Source of the DNA: Streptomyces sp. MMG1121
GTDB lineage: Bacteria > Actinomycetota > Actinomycetes > Streptomycetales > Streptomycetaceae
NCBI RefSeq assembly: GCF_001280015.1
Contig: NZ_LGDV01000195.1
Location: 1 to 64,000 of the forward strand
Direction: 5' to 3'
Length of the DNA stretch: 64,000 nucleotides
Made by a program: the position numbers and the translations under genes. The notes beneath the pieces are model-generated. The model was not told the DNA's origin. It was given only the letters and a program-made list of their open reading frames with translations, and did not search any database. This document shows, piece by piece, positions 53,078-64,000 of this stretch (its first letter is position 1; each line of letters opens with the position of its first letter).

Positions 53078-54200
53078 GGGCGTCTCCCAGCCGGTGCCGG
53101 AGCCATTCGTGGAAGATCCCGATGTGATGCTCGTTGGGAACCAGCACCCCGCCGTCGCGGTACGCGCGCGAGGACATCGCCGGCTGGGTGCGCTCGCACG
53201 CCTGGAAGTCCTGCACATTGACGCGGTGGAACAGCTCCACGGACTTCTCGACGTCCGCGCCCGACGCCACCACCTCCGGCGCGTACAGCCAGTCGCACTC
53301 CACCACCGTGCGGTCCTCGGCCAGCGGGAACATGCGGTGCAGGATGACGTGGTCCGGGACGAGGTTGACGAACACGGTCGGCTTGACGGTGATCGCGTAG
53401 TAACGGCGGTCCTGGTCGGGCCCGACCTCGGGCAGCTTGGCGAAGCCCGCGCTGCCGTCGACCGTGAACCCCTTGATCTGCGCGCCGAACTCCGCGCCGT
53501 GGCCGACGTAGTACTGGGCGGCGTACCCGTCCGCGAACTCCGGGAGCACCTCGGTGAGTTCGGGGTGGATGGTCGCGCAGTGGTAGCACTCCATGAAGTT
53601 CTCGACGATCAGCTTCCAGTTGGCCCGTACGTCGTAGGTGACGCGCTTGCCGAGGGCCAGGCGCTCGGTGCCGTAGTGCTCGATGGCGGCGGCGTCGCCG
53701 AGCCGCTCCACGGCCGCGGACATCACGGTGTCCTCGAAGGAGGGCGGTTCGACGGCCAGGCACACCCAGGCGTAGCCGAGCCATTCACGCAGAGACACCT
53801 TGATCAATCCGTACTCGACTCGATCAATGTCCGGCATCTTGATCAAGTTGGGCGCGGCGATCAACCTGCCGTCAAGGTCGTACGTCCATGCGTGGTACGG
53901 GCATTGCAGACTGCGGCGCACCTCGCCGGACTCCTCGGTGCACAGCCGCGCGCCCCGGTGCCGGCACACGTTCAGGAAGGCGCGCAGCGCACCCGTGCGC
54001 GTGCGGGTGATGATGACGCTCTCGCGGCCCACCTGGACCGTACGGAAGGCTCCCGGTCGGTCCAGGTCGGCGCTGCGGACCGCGCAGAACCACAGGGATT
54101 CGAAGAGTTTCTCCTGCTCCTGCCGGAAGATCTCCGGGTCGGTGTAGTAGCGGCCCGGGAGTGTCGCGATGAGGCTCGGGGAGGTCGGGGTCGTCGTCAC
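53070..54200 (-). CDS. gbcA: Rieske oxygenase, glycine betaine demethylase type
   Basis: A 376-aa aromatic-ring-hydroxylating-type oxygenase alpha subunit. The Rieske [2Fe-2S] ligands are in CRHRGARLC and CPYHAW (Cys-x-His ... Cys-x2-His, residues ~80-100), and the mononuclear iron site in NFMECYHCATIHPEL. With the dimethylglycine oxidase and formaldehyde dehydrogenase genes upstream, demethylation of glycine betaine to dimethylglycine (GbcA-like) is most likely; stachydrine or carnitine oxygenation are alternatives. Electron supply is probably from the ferredoxin and reductase at 59.7-61.5 kb, not a fused GbcB. The GTG start follows AGGAG. Confidence 0.85.
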   Translation of the reverse strand: MTTTPTSPSLIATLPGRYYTDPEIFRQEQEKLFESLWFCAVRSADLDRPGAFRTVQVGRESVIITRTRTGALRAFLNVCRHRGARLCTEESGEVRRSLQCPYHAWTYDLDGRLIAAPNLIKMPDIDRVEYGLIKVSLREWLGYAWVCLAVEPPSFEDTVMSAAVERLGDAAAIEHYGTERLALGKRVTYDVRANWKLIVENFMECYHCATIHPELTEVLPEFADGYAAQYYVGHGAEFGAQIKGFTVDGSAGFAKLPEVGPDQDRRYYAITVKPTVFVNLVPDHVILHRMFPLAEDRTVVECDWLYAPEVVASGADVEKSVELFHRVNVQDFQACERTQPAMSSRAYRDGGVLVPNEHHIGIFHEWLRHRLGDAHA

Positions 54201-54211
54201 GGGCGGGCTCC

Positions 54212-54721
54212 TCAGGCGGGCGCGGCGGCGAGGCGGGCGGGGTCGGACAGGCCGATCGGGTGGGCGGTCGAGCCGGTCAGTGCCAGATCGGCCGGGATCT
54301 CGCCGACGGCCGGCACGAACGTGAAGCCGTGCCCGGAGGACCCGCCGGCCACGGTGACCGACTCCGGGTGGACGGGGTGTCGGGCGGTCACGAAGTGCTC
54401 GTCCGTGGTGGTGGTGTACCTACAGGTGGCGGCCTTCAGGAAGGTGCCCGGCAGATCCGGGATGCACCGGGACATCTGATCCGCCATGGCCCGGACCTCG
54501 TCCTCGTGCACCGTCCGGTCGATCGTCTCCGGCGTCGTGACCGGGCCGTTCCTGAAGAAGGCGACCTTGGCGCCGAGTGCGGGCCCGTCGATGGCCGGAA
54601 AGCCGTACACCCGGACGCCGGCCTCGTCCTCCCCGAGGCAGACCGGATGGTGGTCCGGCACGAACGGCCCGGTGCCGCCCTTCGGCTGGAACCAGTACAT
54701 GACGTCGTAAGACGGTGACAC
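54212..54721 (-). pseudogene. soxA: Sarcosine oxidase with internal in-frame deletion
   Basis: The 169-aa product begins like a monomeric sarcosine oxidase (MSPSYDV) and then jumps directly to sequence from the C-terminal half ([25 protein letters not shown]). It keeps the flavin-linking Cys region in [15 protein letters not shown] and the C-terminal [17 protein letters not shown]. About 200 residues, including most of the FAD domain, appear missing without a frameshift. An intact ribosome-binding site (GGAGG) and GTG remain, so the fragment is probably translated but inactive. An alternative is a genuine small protein using this fold. Confidence 0.75.
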
Positions 54722-54730
54722 GGGCGCCTC

Positions 54731-58272
<3,542 letters not shown>

Positions 58273-58532
58273 GACAAGCTCCTCTGCTGTTGCGCATTGC
58301 ACGATGGGTTGCGCGATGGGGAACATACTGAGAACGGCGTCACGGGGCCGTCAAGGGGTGCGCGTTAACCCTTGGCAAAAGGCATCCGGGGGGCGAAACC
58401 TGTCGGACACATGCCCCGGACGCACGGCGGCGCGGGACCGGGAACGTCCCGGTTCCGCGCCGCTGCGCGTCTGCTGTGAACGCCTCTCGTGCGTGCGCCC
58501 GGATCTCGTCGGGGGTGTCCGCCAGCCCTCCG
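58273..58532. promoter_or_regulatory. Betaine operon promoter region
   Basis: About 260 bp upstream of mscR and downstream of the IclR gene. It holds two copies of a GTTGCGC motif (58289-58302 GTTGCGCATTGCAC; 58308-58318 GTTGCGCGATG), 19 bp apart. No terminator hairpin of note was found. Confidence 0.55.
58289..58318. promoter_or_regulatory. Candidate IclR-type operator, two copies
   Basis: Two GTTGCGC-initiated elements with a 19-bp period sit 16 to 46 bp upstream of the mscR start. The same GTTGCGCAT[A/T]GC element recurs at 59454-59464 upstream of the iclR gene, so both are likely targets of the same regulator. Confidence 0.55.
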
Positions 58533-59369
58533 TCAGAAGCCGTAGCCCATCCGGCGGGACAGTTCGGCCCCGGCTGCCACCGTCCGTTTCGCCACCTCCG
58601 GCAGCCGGTCCGGATTGAGCCGGTACACCGGCCCCGAGACGCTGATCGCGGCGATCACCTTGCCGTCGTGCGCGCGCACCGGTGCCGCTACGGCGGCGAG
58701 CCCCAGCTCCAGCTCCTCGATCGTGACGCCGTACCCCTGCTCGATCACGGCCTCCAGCTCGGCGCGCAGCATTCCCGCGCCGGTGACCGTGCGGTCCGTG
58801 AACCGCGGCAACGACCGCGCCAGCAGGCCTTCGCGCAGGGTGGGCGGCATGTGCGCGAGCAGTACCTTGCCGCTGGACGTGGCGTGCAGCGGGGTACGTC
58901 TGCCCAGCCAGTTCTGCGCGGTGACCGATGCGGTACCGCGGGCCTGCATGATGTTGACGGCCGCGTCGTCGTCGAGCACGGCGATGTTCACCGTCTCGCC
59001 CAGCTCGTCGGCGACCTCCCGGCAGACCGGGACGCCCTCCTGGGAGATGTCCAGCCGCACTGCCGCCGCCCCCGCCAGGCGCAGTACGCCGGCTCCCAGG
59101 TAGTACTTGCCGCGGTCCTTCGCCTGGGCCACCAGGCCGCGGTTCTCCAGGACGCCGAGCAGCCGGAACGCCGTGGACTTGTGCACGTCCAGCGCCTCGG
59201 CGATCTCGGTGACGCCCGCCTCGCCGTGCCGGGCGAGGATCTCCAGCACGCTCACGGCGCGGTCCACCGACTGCACCGCGCTGGCCGCGCCGCGGCCGTG
59301 CCGCTCCGGCGCCCTGGGCTTCTGCGTGGTCTCCTCGGTGCGGTCAGACTGCTTCTGCGTGCGGGTCAT
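58533..59369 (-). CDS. IclR family transcriptional regulator
   Basis: A 278-aa IclR regulator. The N-terminal helix-turn-helix is at ~35-80 (SVDRAVSVLEILARHGEAG and TEIAEALDVHKSTAFRLL). The C-terminal effector domain spans ~100-270 (LHATSSGKVLLAHMP, and ELELGLAAVAAPVR). It sits between two arms of the betaine gene cluster and probably controls both. Shared GTTGCGC elements occur before mscR and before its own gene. Effector could be betaine, choline or dimethylglycine. Confidence 0.9.
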   Translation of the reverse strand: MTRTQKQSDRTEETTQKPRAPERHGRGAASAVQSVDRAVSVLEILARHGEAGVTEIAEALDVHKSTAFRLLGVLENRGLVAQAKDRGKYYLGAGVLRLAGAAAVRLDISQEGVPVCREVADELGETVNIAVLDDDAAVNIMQARGTASVTAQNWLGRRTPLHATSSGKVLLAHMPPTLREGLLARSLPRFTDRTVTGAGMLRAELEAVIEQGYGVTIEELELGLAAVAAPVRAHDGKVIAAISVSGPVYRLNPDRLPEVAKRTVAAGAELSRRMGYGF

Positions 59370-59696
59370 GGCTCAACTCTCACCACCTGTGGGCCCGGTT
59401 CGGGCCGCATCTGCGGGAAGCCCTTGACGCGACGGTCGTCCCGCCCGGATTCTGTTGCGCATAGCGCTAGCTCGTGCGCCATGCGAAACATCATGTTACC
59501 GAAGCGTCCGGATCCAGGAAGGGTGCGGACCGCCCGGGACATCAGAACCACCCGGATCGACCGGACCGAGGACGGCCCGGCATTCCAGCATCGCTCCGTC
59601 GGGCCGGACCGCCGCAGGTCCGGGCTCCCGGCCGCATCCCTGACGCCTGCATCCAGCAGGTCCCGGACCGAGTGTCCCGGACCGAGAGGGGGGCCC
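59370..59696. promoter_or_regulatory. Divergent control region, IclR and ferredoxin genes
   Basis: About 327 bp between the iclR gene (minus) and the ferredoxin gene (plus). It carries the third GTTGCGCATAG copy at 59454-59464, and an ATGCGAA segment about 20 bp downstream that could form an imperfect inverted partner. Promoters of both directions should be here. Confidence 0.5.
59454..59464. promoter_or_regulatory. Third GTTGCGC candidate operator
   Basis: GTTGCGCATAG matches the elements at 58289 and 58308. It is about 85 bp upstream of the iclR gene and 230 bp upstream of the ferredoxin gene. Confidence 0.5.
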
Positions 59697-60020
59697 GTGA
59701 TTCCCGTCTGCCGCCTCGAAGACCTCCCCGAGGGCGAGTCCGTCCGCATCGGGACCACCCCGCCCGTCGCCGTGTTCCGCACCGAAGACGGCGGGCTGTA
59801 CGCCATCGACGACACCTGCACCCACCAGGACGCGTCCCTCTCCGAGGGCTGGCTGGAGGGCTGCCTGGTCGAATGCCCGCTGCACGCCGCGTCCTTCGAC
59901 CTGCGCACCGGCGAACCGACCTGTCTGCCGGCCCGGCGCCCCGTCCGCACCCACCGCGTCACGGTCGAGGACGGCATCATCCACGTCCACCTCACCGTCG
60001 AGAAGGGCACGGCCGCATGA
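59697..60020 (+). CDS. Rieske-type [2Fe-2S] ferredoxin
   Basis: A 107-aa electron carrier with Rieske ligands CTHQDASL and CPLHAASF, spaced as in biphenyl- and phenylpropionate-dioxygenase ferredoxins. It begins VIPVCRLEDLPEGESVRIG (GTG start after GAGGGGGG). It would deliver electrons from the FAD reductase at 60277 to the Rieske oxygenase at 53070-54200. The stop overlaps the ATG of the 87-aa ORF (ATGA). Confidence 0.92.
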   Translation: MIPVCRLEDLPEGESVRIGTTPPVAVFRTEDGGLYAIDDTCTHQDASLSEGWLEGCLVECPLHAASFDLRTGEPTCLPARRPVRTHRVTVEDGIIHVHLTVEKGTAA

Positions 60021-60280
60021 GCACCGCCTTCGGCCGGTCCGGCCGCGGGACCGCCGCCGTCCGCCGCGACGGCCGGCCGAACACCACGCTCGACCGGTGC
60101 CGGCGCGCGCGTACCGCGGTCGGCGGGTACGGCACCGGAGGCGTCGTTTCCGGCCGGTACGGCACCAGGAACGCAGCCTTCGGCCGGTACGGCCGTCCGA
60201 ACCCCGCCCCCGGCCCGCACGATCACGTGAACCCCCGCCGTCCCGCCCCCGCCGTCAACGCCAGGAGCCGTGCCCTATGA
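60017..60280 (+). CDS. 87-aa ORF with degenerate decapeptide repeats
   Basis: The ORF overlaps the ferredoxin stop at its ATG and overlaps the reductase ATG at its TGA, so it is in the same translational chain. After MS it reads in ten-residue units: TAFGRSGRGT, AAVRRDGRPN, TTLDRCRRAR, TAVGGYGTGG, VVSGRYGTRN, AAFGRYGRPN. At DNA level this is a degenerate 30-bp repeat with CGGCCGGTACGGC cores. The product would be very basic and Gly-rich. It may be a real small protein, or a non-coding repeat expansion that keeps the frame; no relative is known to me. Confidence 0.45.
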   Translation: MSTAFGRSGRGTAAVRRDGRPNTTLDRCRRARTAVGGYGTGGVVSGRYGTRNAAFGRYGRPNPAPGPHDHVNPRRPAPAVNARSRAL

Positions 60281-61464
60281 GGACCGTGACCATCGTCGGC
60301 GCCTCCCTCTCCGGGCTCTACGCCGCCCGTGAGCTGCGCGCCCAGGGCTTCGACGGCCGACTGGTGATCGTCGGCGAGGAACCCCACCGTCCCTACGACC
60401 GGCCTCCCCTCTCCAAAGACTTCCTCACCGGCCGCGCCGACGAGGAGCAGCTCGCCCTCGCCGACGCCGACGAGACCGCCGGGCTCGACGCCGAGTGGCT
60501 GCTCGGCGTCCGCGCCCGTGGCCTCGACCCGCGCGGCCGGACCGTCCTGCTCGGCGACGGCCGTACGGTGTCCACCGACGGCGTCGTCATCGCCACGGGG
60601 GCCGCCGCCCGCAGGCTGCCGGGTGACCGCCTCGTCGGTGTCCACACGCTGCGGACCCTGGAGGACGCCCGTGCCCTGCGTGCCGAACTCGTCCGGGGAC
60701 CCCGCCGGATCGTCGTGATCGGCGGTGGTTTCATCGGCGCCGAGACCGCTTCCTCCTGCGCCGGGCTCGGCCACGCGGTCACCGTGGTCGAGGCCGCTGC
60801 GCTGCCGCTGGTGCCCCAACTCGGGCCGGACATGGCCGCCGTGTGCGCCGCCCTGCACCGCCGCGGCGGGGTGGAGCTGCTCACCGGCACCGGCGTGGCC
60901 GGGCTGCGCGGCACCGGCGCCGTCACCGGAGTCGCCCTCAGCGACGGCCGCACCCTGCCCGCCGACATCGTGATCGTCGGCATCGGCGCCACCCCCCACA
61001 CGTCCTGGCTGGCCGGCTCCACGATCGCCCTGCACGACGGTGTGCTGTGCGACGAAGGCTGTGTGACGGCCCTGCCCCAGGTCGTCGCGGTCGGCGACGT
61101 CGCCCGCGTCGGCGGCGCCCGGGCCGAGCACTGGACCTCCGCCACCGAACAGCCCCGCGTGGCCGTGACCAATCTGCTCGCCGGCCGCACCCTGGAAACA
61201 GCGCGCACCGTGCCGTACTTCTGGTCCGATCAGTACGGCTCCCGCATCCAGTTCGCAGGCCGGTACCGCGTCGGCGACACCGTCCAGGTCACCGAGGGCG
61301 AGGCCACCGGCGGCGGCCCCGGCGAGGCCGGCTTCCTCGCCCGCTACGAACGGGACGGCCACACCGTCGCCGTCCTCGGAGTGGACCGGCCCCGCGCCTT
61401 CATGAAGGCCCGCCGCGAACTTGGGCGGGGGGAGCGGCCACGAGCCGAACCGGCCGTGCTGTGA
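60277..61464 (+). CDS. FAD-dependent ferredoxin reductase
   Basis: A 395-aa pyridine nucleotide-disulfide-type reductase, as found in Rieske dioxygenase systems. The FAD motif is VTIVGASLSGLYAARELRA (residues ~4-22), the second dinucleotide motif RIVVIGGGFIGAETASSCA (~148-166), and the TALPQVVAVGDVAR segment follows. It transfers electrons from NAD(P)H to the upstream ferredoxin. The ATG overlaps the preceding stop. It is likely the reductase of the betaine demethylase. Confidence 0.92.
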   Translation: MRTVTIVGASLSGLYAARELRAQGFDGRLVIVGEEPHRPYDRPPLSKDFLTGRADEEQLALADADETAGLDAEWLLGVRARGLDPRGRTVLLGDGRTVSTDGVVIATGAAARRLPGDRLVGVHTLRTLEDARALRAELVRGPRRIVVIGGGFIGAETASSCAGLGHAVTVVEAAALPLVPQLGPDMAAVCAALHRRGGVELLTGTGVAGLRGTGAVTGVALSDGRTLPADIVIVGIGATPHTSWLAGSTIALHDGVLCDEGCVTALPQVVAVGDVARVGGARAEHWTSATEQPRVAVTNLLAGRTLETARTVPYFWSDQYGSRIQFAGRYRVGDTVQVTEGEATGGGPGEAGFLARYERDGHTVAVLGVDRPRAFMKARRELGRGERPRAEPAVL

Positions 61465-61495
61465 CGGTGAGCGGGCGGAGCCGTGCCGGCCGAGG

Positions 61496-62032
61496 TCAGA
61501 GGTGGGACAGCTGACCGGTGCCGCCCCGCCTGCGTATCCGCTCCTGTTCACGCAGGGCCGCCCGCTCGCGGCGCCGGCGGGCACGGCGCTCACGGCGCAG
61601 TGCCCGGGCCGTGCTGCTGGGCTCGGAGACCACGCCGTAGCGCTGGCTCCACACCTGGCGGGTGACCCACACGTCGACCACCGCCCAGGTGGCCACCACC
61701 GTGCTCACCACGCTGCTGATCACCATGGGGAACGCCAGCCAGGACCCGGCCATCGTGCACAGGAAGGCCACCATCGCCTGTATCAGCGTCACCGAGATGA
61801 TCAGGAGTGCCCGCACCGCCGCCGTACGCACTGGATCGGGCATCGGGTGCCGCCGGGCCGGCTCCTCGATCCACAACGGCCGGTGATCCGGCCGCCGTTC
61901 ACCGCCTGCGGACTCCCCGACGCGCCGCTCGCGCGCCGGAATGTCGCGATCCGGCTCCCCGTACCCCCGCCGCGCCGCCGAGCGCTCCGCCACGCGCTCC
62001 TCGGGCGCTTCGCGCTGCCCCGCCGTCCCCAT
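61496..62032 (-). CDS. Two-helix membrane protein, conserved hypothetical
   Basis: A 178-aa protein with a charged N-terminus (~1-70), two hydrophobic helices (ALLIISVTLIQAMVAFLCTM and MVISSVVSTVVATWAVVDVW) and a basic Arg-rich C-terminus (RRERRARRRRERAAL). The ATG at 62032 is used; a GTG six codons earlier is possible. Function unknown. It is convergent with the reductase gene and divergent from the sensor kinase. Confidence 0.72.
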   Translation of the reverse strand: MGTAGQREAPEERVAERSAARRGYGEPDRDIPARERRVGESAGGERRPDHRPLWIEEPARRHPMPDPVRTAAVRALLIISVTLIQAMVAFLCTMAGSWLAFPMVISSVVSTVVATWAVVDVWVTRQVWSQRYGVVSEPSSTARALRRERRARRRRERAALREQERIRRRGGTGQLSHL

Positions 62033-62450
62033 CACCGTGTCACTCCCCACCGCCGGCAGACCGCTCGCCCCGGAGTCTGCGGACTCCGACTCCCCAGTGG
62101 CTGCCCGGCTTGCGCAGTTTTACGCCGCCGGAGTGCGGGATGCGGCACCTGTGGCCCATTCCGCCCCCATTTCCCGTAGAGAAGGACGAACGAGATCGCC
62201 TGAAGATTCCCCGCCAACGCAAAAATCCGGCCAACCGCCAGGCCGGGACATCACGGTCGGGCCGGGCGCGGCCACCTGAACGCGGTGGCAATCTCCCGCA
62301 ATGCCCGGACAACTCGCCATGTCTCACCGACGGAGCGGAAGTTCGCCCTCCGGACATGTCTTCGAGTTAACTGTGAGGCGGTAGTAGGCTCGCGCCGTTT
62401 GTTGACGCAATGTGCACCCCCGTCCGGCGGGGGTCGAGCTGGGGGAGGCC
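62033..62450. other. Divergent intergenic region before the sensor kinase
   Basis: About 418 bp with no supported gene. The sequence near 62370-62400 (TTAACTGTGAGGCGGTAGTAGGCT) could be part of the kinase promoter. Nothing else is recognised. Confidence 0.35.
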
Positions 62451-64000
62451 ATGCGCTTTCGCGGGAAGTCGATCCGCCGGAAGATCGTGGCGCTGCTTCT
62501 CGTGCCGCTGGTGTCCCTGGCCTCCATCTGGGGCTTCGCCACGGTACTCACGGGGCGTGAGGTCGCCCGGCTGTTCCACGCCACCGACATCACGAAGGAC
62601 ATCGGCTACCCCGCCGAGGACACCGTCCGCGCATTGCAGCAGGAACGTCGCCAGACCCTCGTCTATCTCGCCGACCCCCGCGCCGCCGACGCGCTGTCCG
62701 CGCTGCAGCGCACCCGCACCGCCACCGACCGGGCGGTCGCCGAGATCCGCAGGAACGCCGGGGACCACGGCGGCGCCCACGGCATGGGGGCGGCCGGCGG
62801 TGAACGCCTCACCACGGTCCTGGACTCCTTCGACGGGCTCGACTCCCTGCGCCGCAGCGTCGAGCAGGGAACGGTCAACCGTGCCCAGGCCTTCGACCTC
62901 TACAACCGTCTCGTCGACCCCTGCTACACGCTGCTCGACGCCCTCGAAGGCGTGGACGACGTCGAGATGGACAAACAGGCCCGCGCGATGGTCAACGTCA
63001 CCCGCGCGCGCGAGCTGCTCTCCCGCGAGGACGCCCTGCTGGGCTCCTCCCTCGTCGTCGGCCGGCTGACCCGCGACGAGACCCGCGACATCTCCGATCT
63101 CGTCGCCCAGCGCACCCTGCTGTACGACATCAGCCTGCCGCTGCTGCCCGCCGCCGAGCGCGATCGCTACGAACGCTTCTGGAAGAACGCCGCCACCGCC
63201 CCGCTGCGCACGGCCGAACAGTCCGTCATCGGCGCGGAATCCGGCACGCCCCGCGGCATCACCGCCAAGAGCTGGGACTCCGCCGCGGCGGGCGTCCTGG
63301 ACGAACTCGGCACCCTGGACGACCAGGCCGGCGACCGTTTCCAGGACCGTACCCGCCCAGTGGCCATGATCGTCATCCTGCAGGCGGCCGTCGCGGGCCT
63401 CCTCGGTCTGATCGCCCTCCTGGTCTCCATCGTCCTCTCCGTCCGGATCGGCCGCAGCCTCATCCGCGACCTGCGCCAGTTGCGCCTGGAGGCGCACGAG
63501 GCCTCCGGTGTCCGGCTGCCCAGCGTGATGCGCCGCCTGTCCGCCGGTGAACGCGTCGACGTCGAGACCGAGGTGCCGCGCCTGGAGTACGACAAGAACG
63601 AGGTCGGCGAGGTCGGCCAGGCCCTCAACACCCTCCAGCGCGCCGCCGTCGAGGCCGCCGTCAAACAGGCCGAACTGCGCGCCGGCGTCTCGGAGGTGTT
63701 CGTCAACCTCGCCCGCCGCAGCCAGGTGCTGCTGCACAAACAGCTCACCCTGCTCGACACCATGGAACGCCGGACCGAGGACACCGACGAGCTCGCCGAC
63801 CTCTTCCGCCTGGACCACCTCACCACCCGTATGCGCCGGCACGCCGAGGGGCTGGTGATCCTCTCCGGCGCCGCACCTTCCCGGCAGTGGCGCCGCCCGG
63901 TCCAGCTGATGGACGTCGTCCGGGCCGCCGTGGCCGAGGTCGAGGACTACGAACGCATCGAGGTACGGCGGCTGCCGCGGGTCGCCGTCACCGGCCCGGC
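62451..64000 (+). CDS. CvnA-like sensor histidine kinase with NIT-type extracytoplasmic domain (partial)
   Basis: The first 516 codons are present; the gene runs off the window. After GGGGGAGG the protein starts MRFRGKSIRRKIVALLLVPL, giving a first membrane helix (~12-33). A helical extracytoplasmic domain follows (~50-300), consistent with a nitrate/nitrite-sensing (NIT) domain, then a second membrane helix (~303-325) and a HAMP-like region (~328-395). The dimerisation region with the phospho-acceptor-like FRLDHLTTRMRRHAEGLV is unusual for classical kinases and typical of the Streptomyces conservon protein CvnA. A conservon (Roadblock, DUF742 and GTPase genes) is expected to the right of the window. 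Confidence 0.82.
   Translation, partial: MRFRGKSIRRKIVALLLVPLVSLASIWGFATVLTGREVARLFHATDITKDIGYPAEDTVRALQQERRQTLVYLADPRAADALSALQRTRTATDRAVAEIRRNAGDHGGAHGMGAAGGERLTTVLDSFDGLDSLRRSVEQGTVNRAQAFDLYNRLVDPCYTLLDALEGVDDVEMDKQARAMVNVTRARELLSREDALLGSSLVVGRLTRDETRDISDLVAQRTLLYDISLPLLPAAERDRYERFWKNAATAPLRTAEQSVIGAESGTPRGITAKSWDSAAAGVLDELGTLDDQAGDRFQDRTRPVAMIVILQAAVAGLLGLIALLVSIVLSVRIGRSLIRDLRQLRLEAHEASGVRLPSVMRRLSAGERVDVETEVPRLEYDKNEVGEVGQALNTLQRAAVEAAVKQAELRAGVSEVFVNLARRSQVLLHKQLTLLDTMERRTEDTDELADLFRLDHLTTRMRRHAEGLVILSGAAPSRQWRRPVQLMDVVRAAVAEVEDYERIEVRRLPRVAVTGP

Overview
The window is high-GC DNA with GTG and ATG starts, four-base stop/start overlaps, strong G+C bias at codon third positions and proteins typical of Streptomyces (RbpA, SmeA/SffA, DasR-type chitinase control, mycothiol-dependent formaldehyde oxidation, a CvnA-like sensor). 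It reads as Streptomyces chromosome. No tRNA, rRNA, insertion sequence, phage or CRISPR structure was seen. Gene content and order from about 1.2 to 35 kb recall the S. coelicolor rib/his to smeA region; this comparison is from memory.

Layout. 1-1254: an NmrA-like SDR (minus strand) preceded, about 320 bp away, by an orphan chitinase-type promoter box. 1255-6258: FMN riboswitch, then ribE-ribM-ribAB-ribH, hisE-hisG and a PH-domain membrane protein. 6.5-13.1 kb: two CNNM/HlyC-type membrane proteins, an EccA/CbbX-like AAA ATPase, a uridine-kinase-like P-loop protein and an unknown helical protein. 13.2-18.6 kb: an APC permease, a Tat-exported C39-like peptidase, a 49-residue membrane protein, a TetR regulator and chitinase chiD with its operator. 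18.9-26.8 kb: acyl-CoA dehydrogenase, a lipocalin-like protein with an aminoglycoside-phosphotransferase-like kinase, an AsnC regulator, an amidohydrolase and polyprenol-phosphate mannose synthase. 26.9-35.2 kb: FxsA, RbpA with an exact sigma-R promoter, an MFS-GDPD-YczE group divergent from a MocR regulator, the sporulation pair smeA-sffA, and an ankyrin protein. 35.4-41.2 kb: a possible 19-codon leader ORF, a HEAT-repeat protein, a GT4-GT4-SGNH operon and a GntR regulator.

41.3-48.4 kb holds the most striking system: a three-gene operon with the architecture of a MukBEF/MksBEF/Wadjet-like condensin. It has a 509-aa kleisin-like protein, a 292-aa winged-helix MukE-like protein and a 1547-aa SMC-like ATPase with a central hinge. 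No nuclease subunit lies beside it, and the SMC has Asp-Asn instead of Asp-Glu at the Walker B site.

48.4-61.5 kb is a choline/glycine-betaine breakdown island: choline dehydrogenase, APC permease, betaine aldehyde dehydrogenase, Rieske betaine demethylase, an internally deleted sarcosine oxidase, dimethylglycine oxidase and mycothiol-dependent formaldehyde dehydrogenase on the minus strand. An IclR regulator follows, and on the plus strand a Rieske ferredoxin, a decapeptide-repeat ORF and a ferredoxin reductase. Together they would convert choline to sarcosine/glycine and oxidise the formaldehyde released. The window ends with a small membrane protein and the first 516 codons of a CvnA-like sensor kinase.
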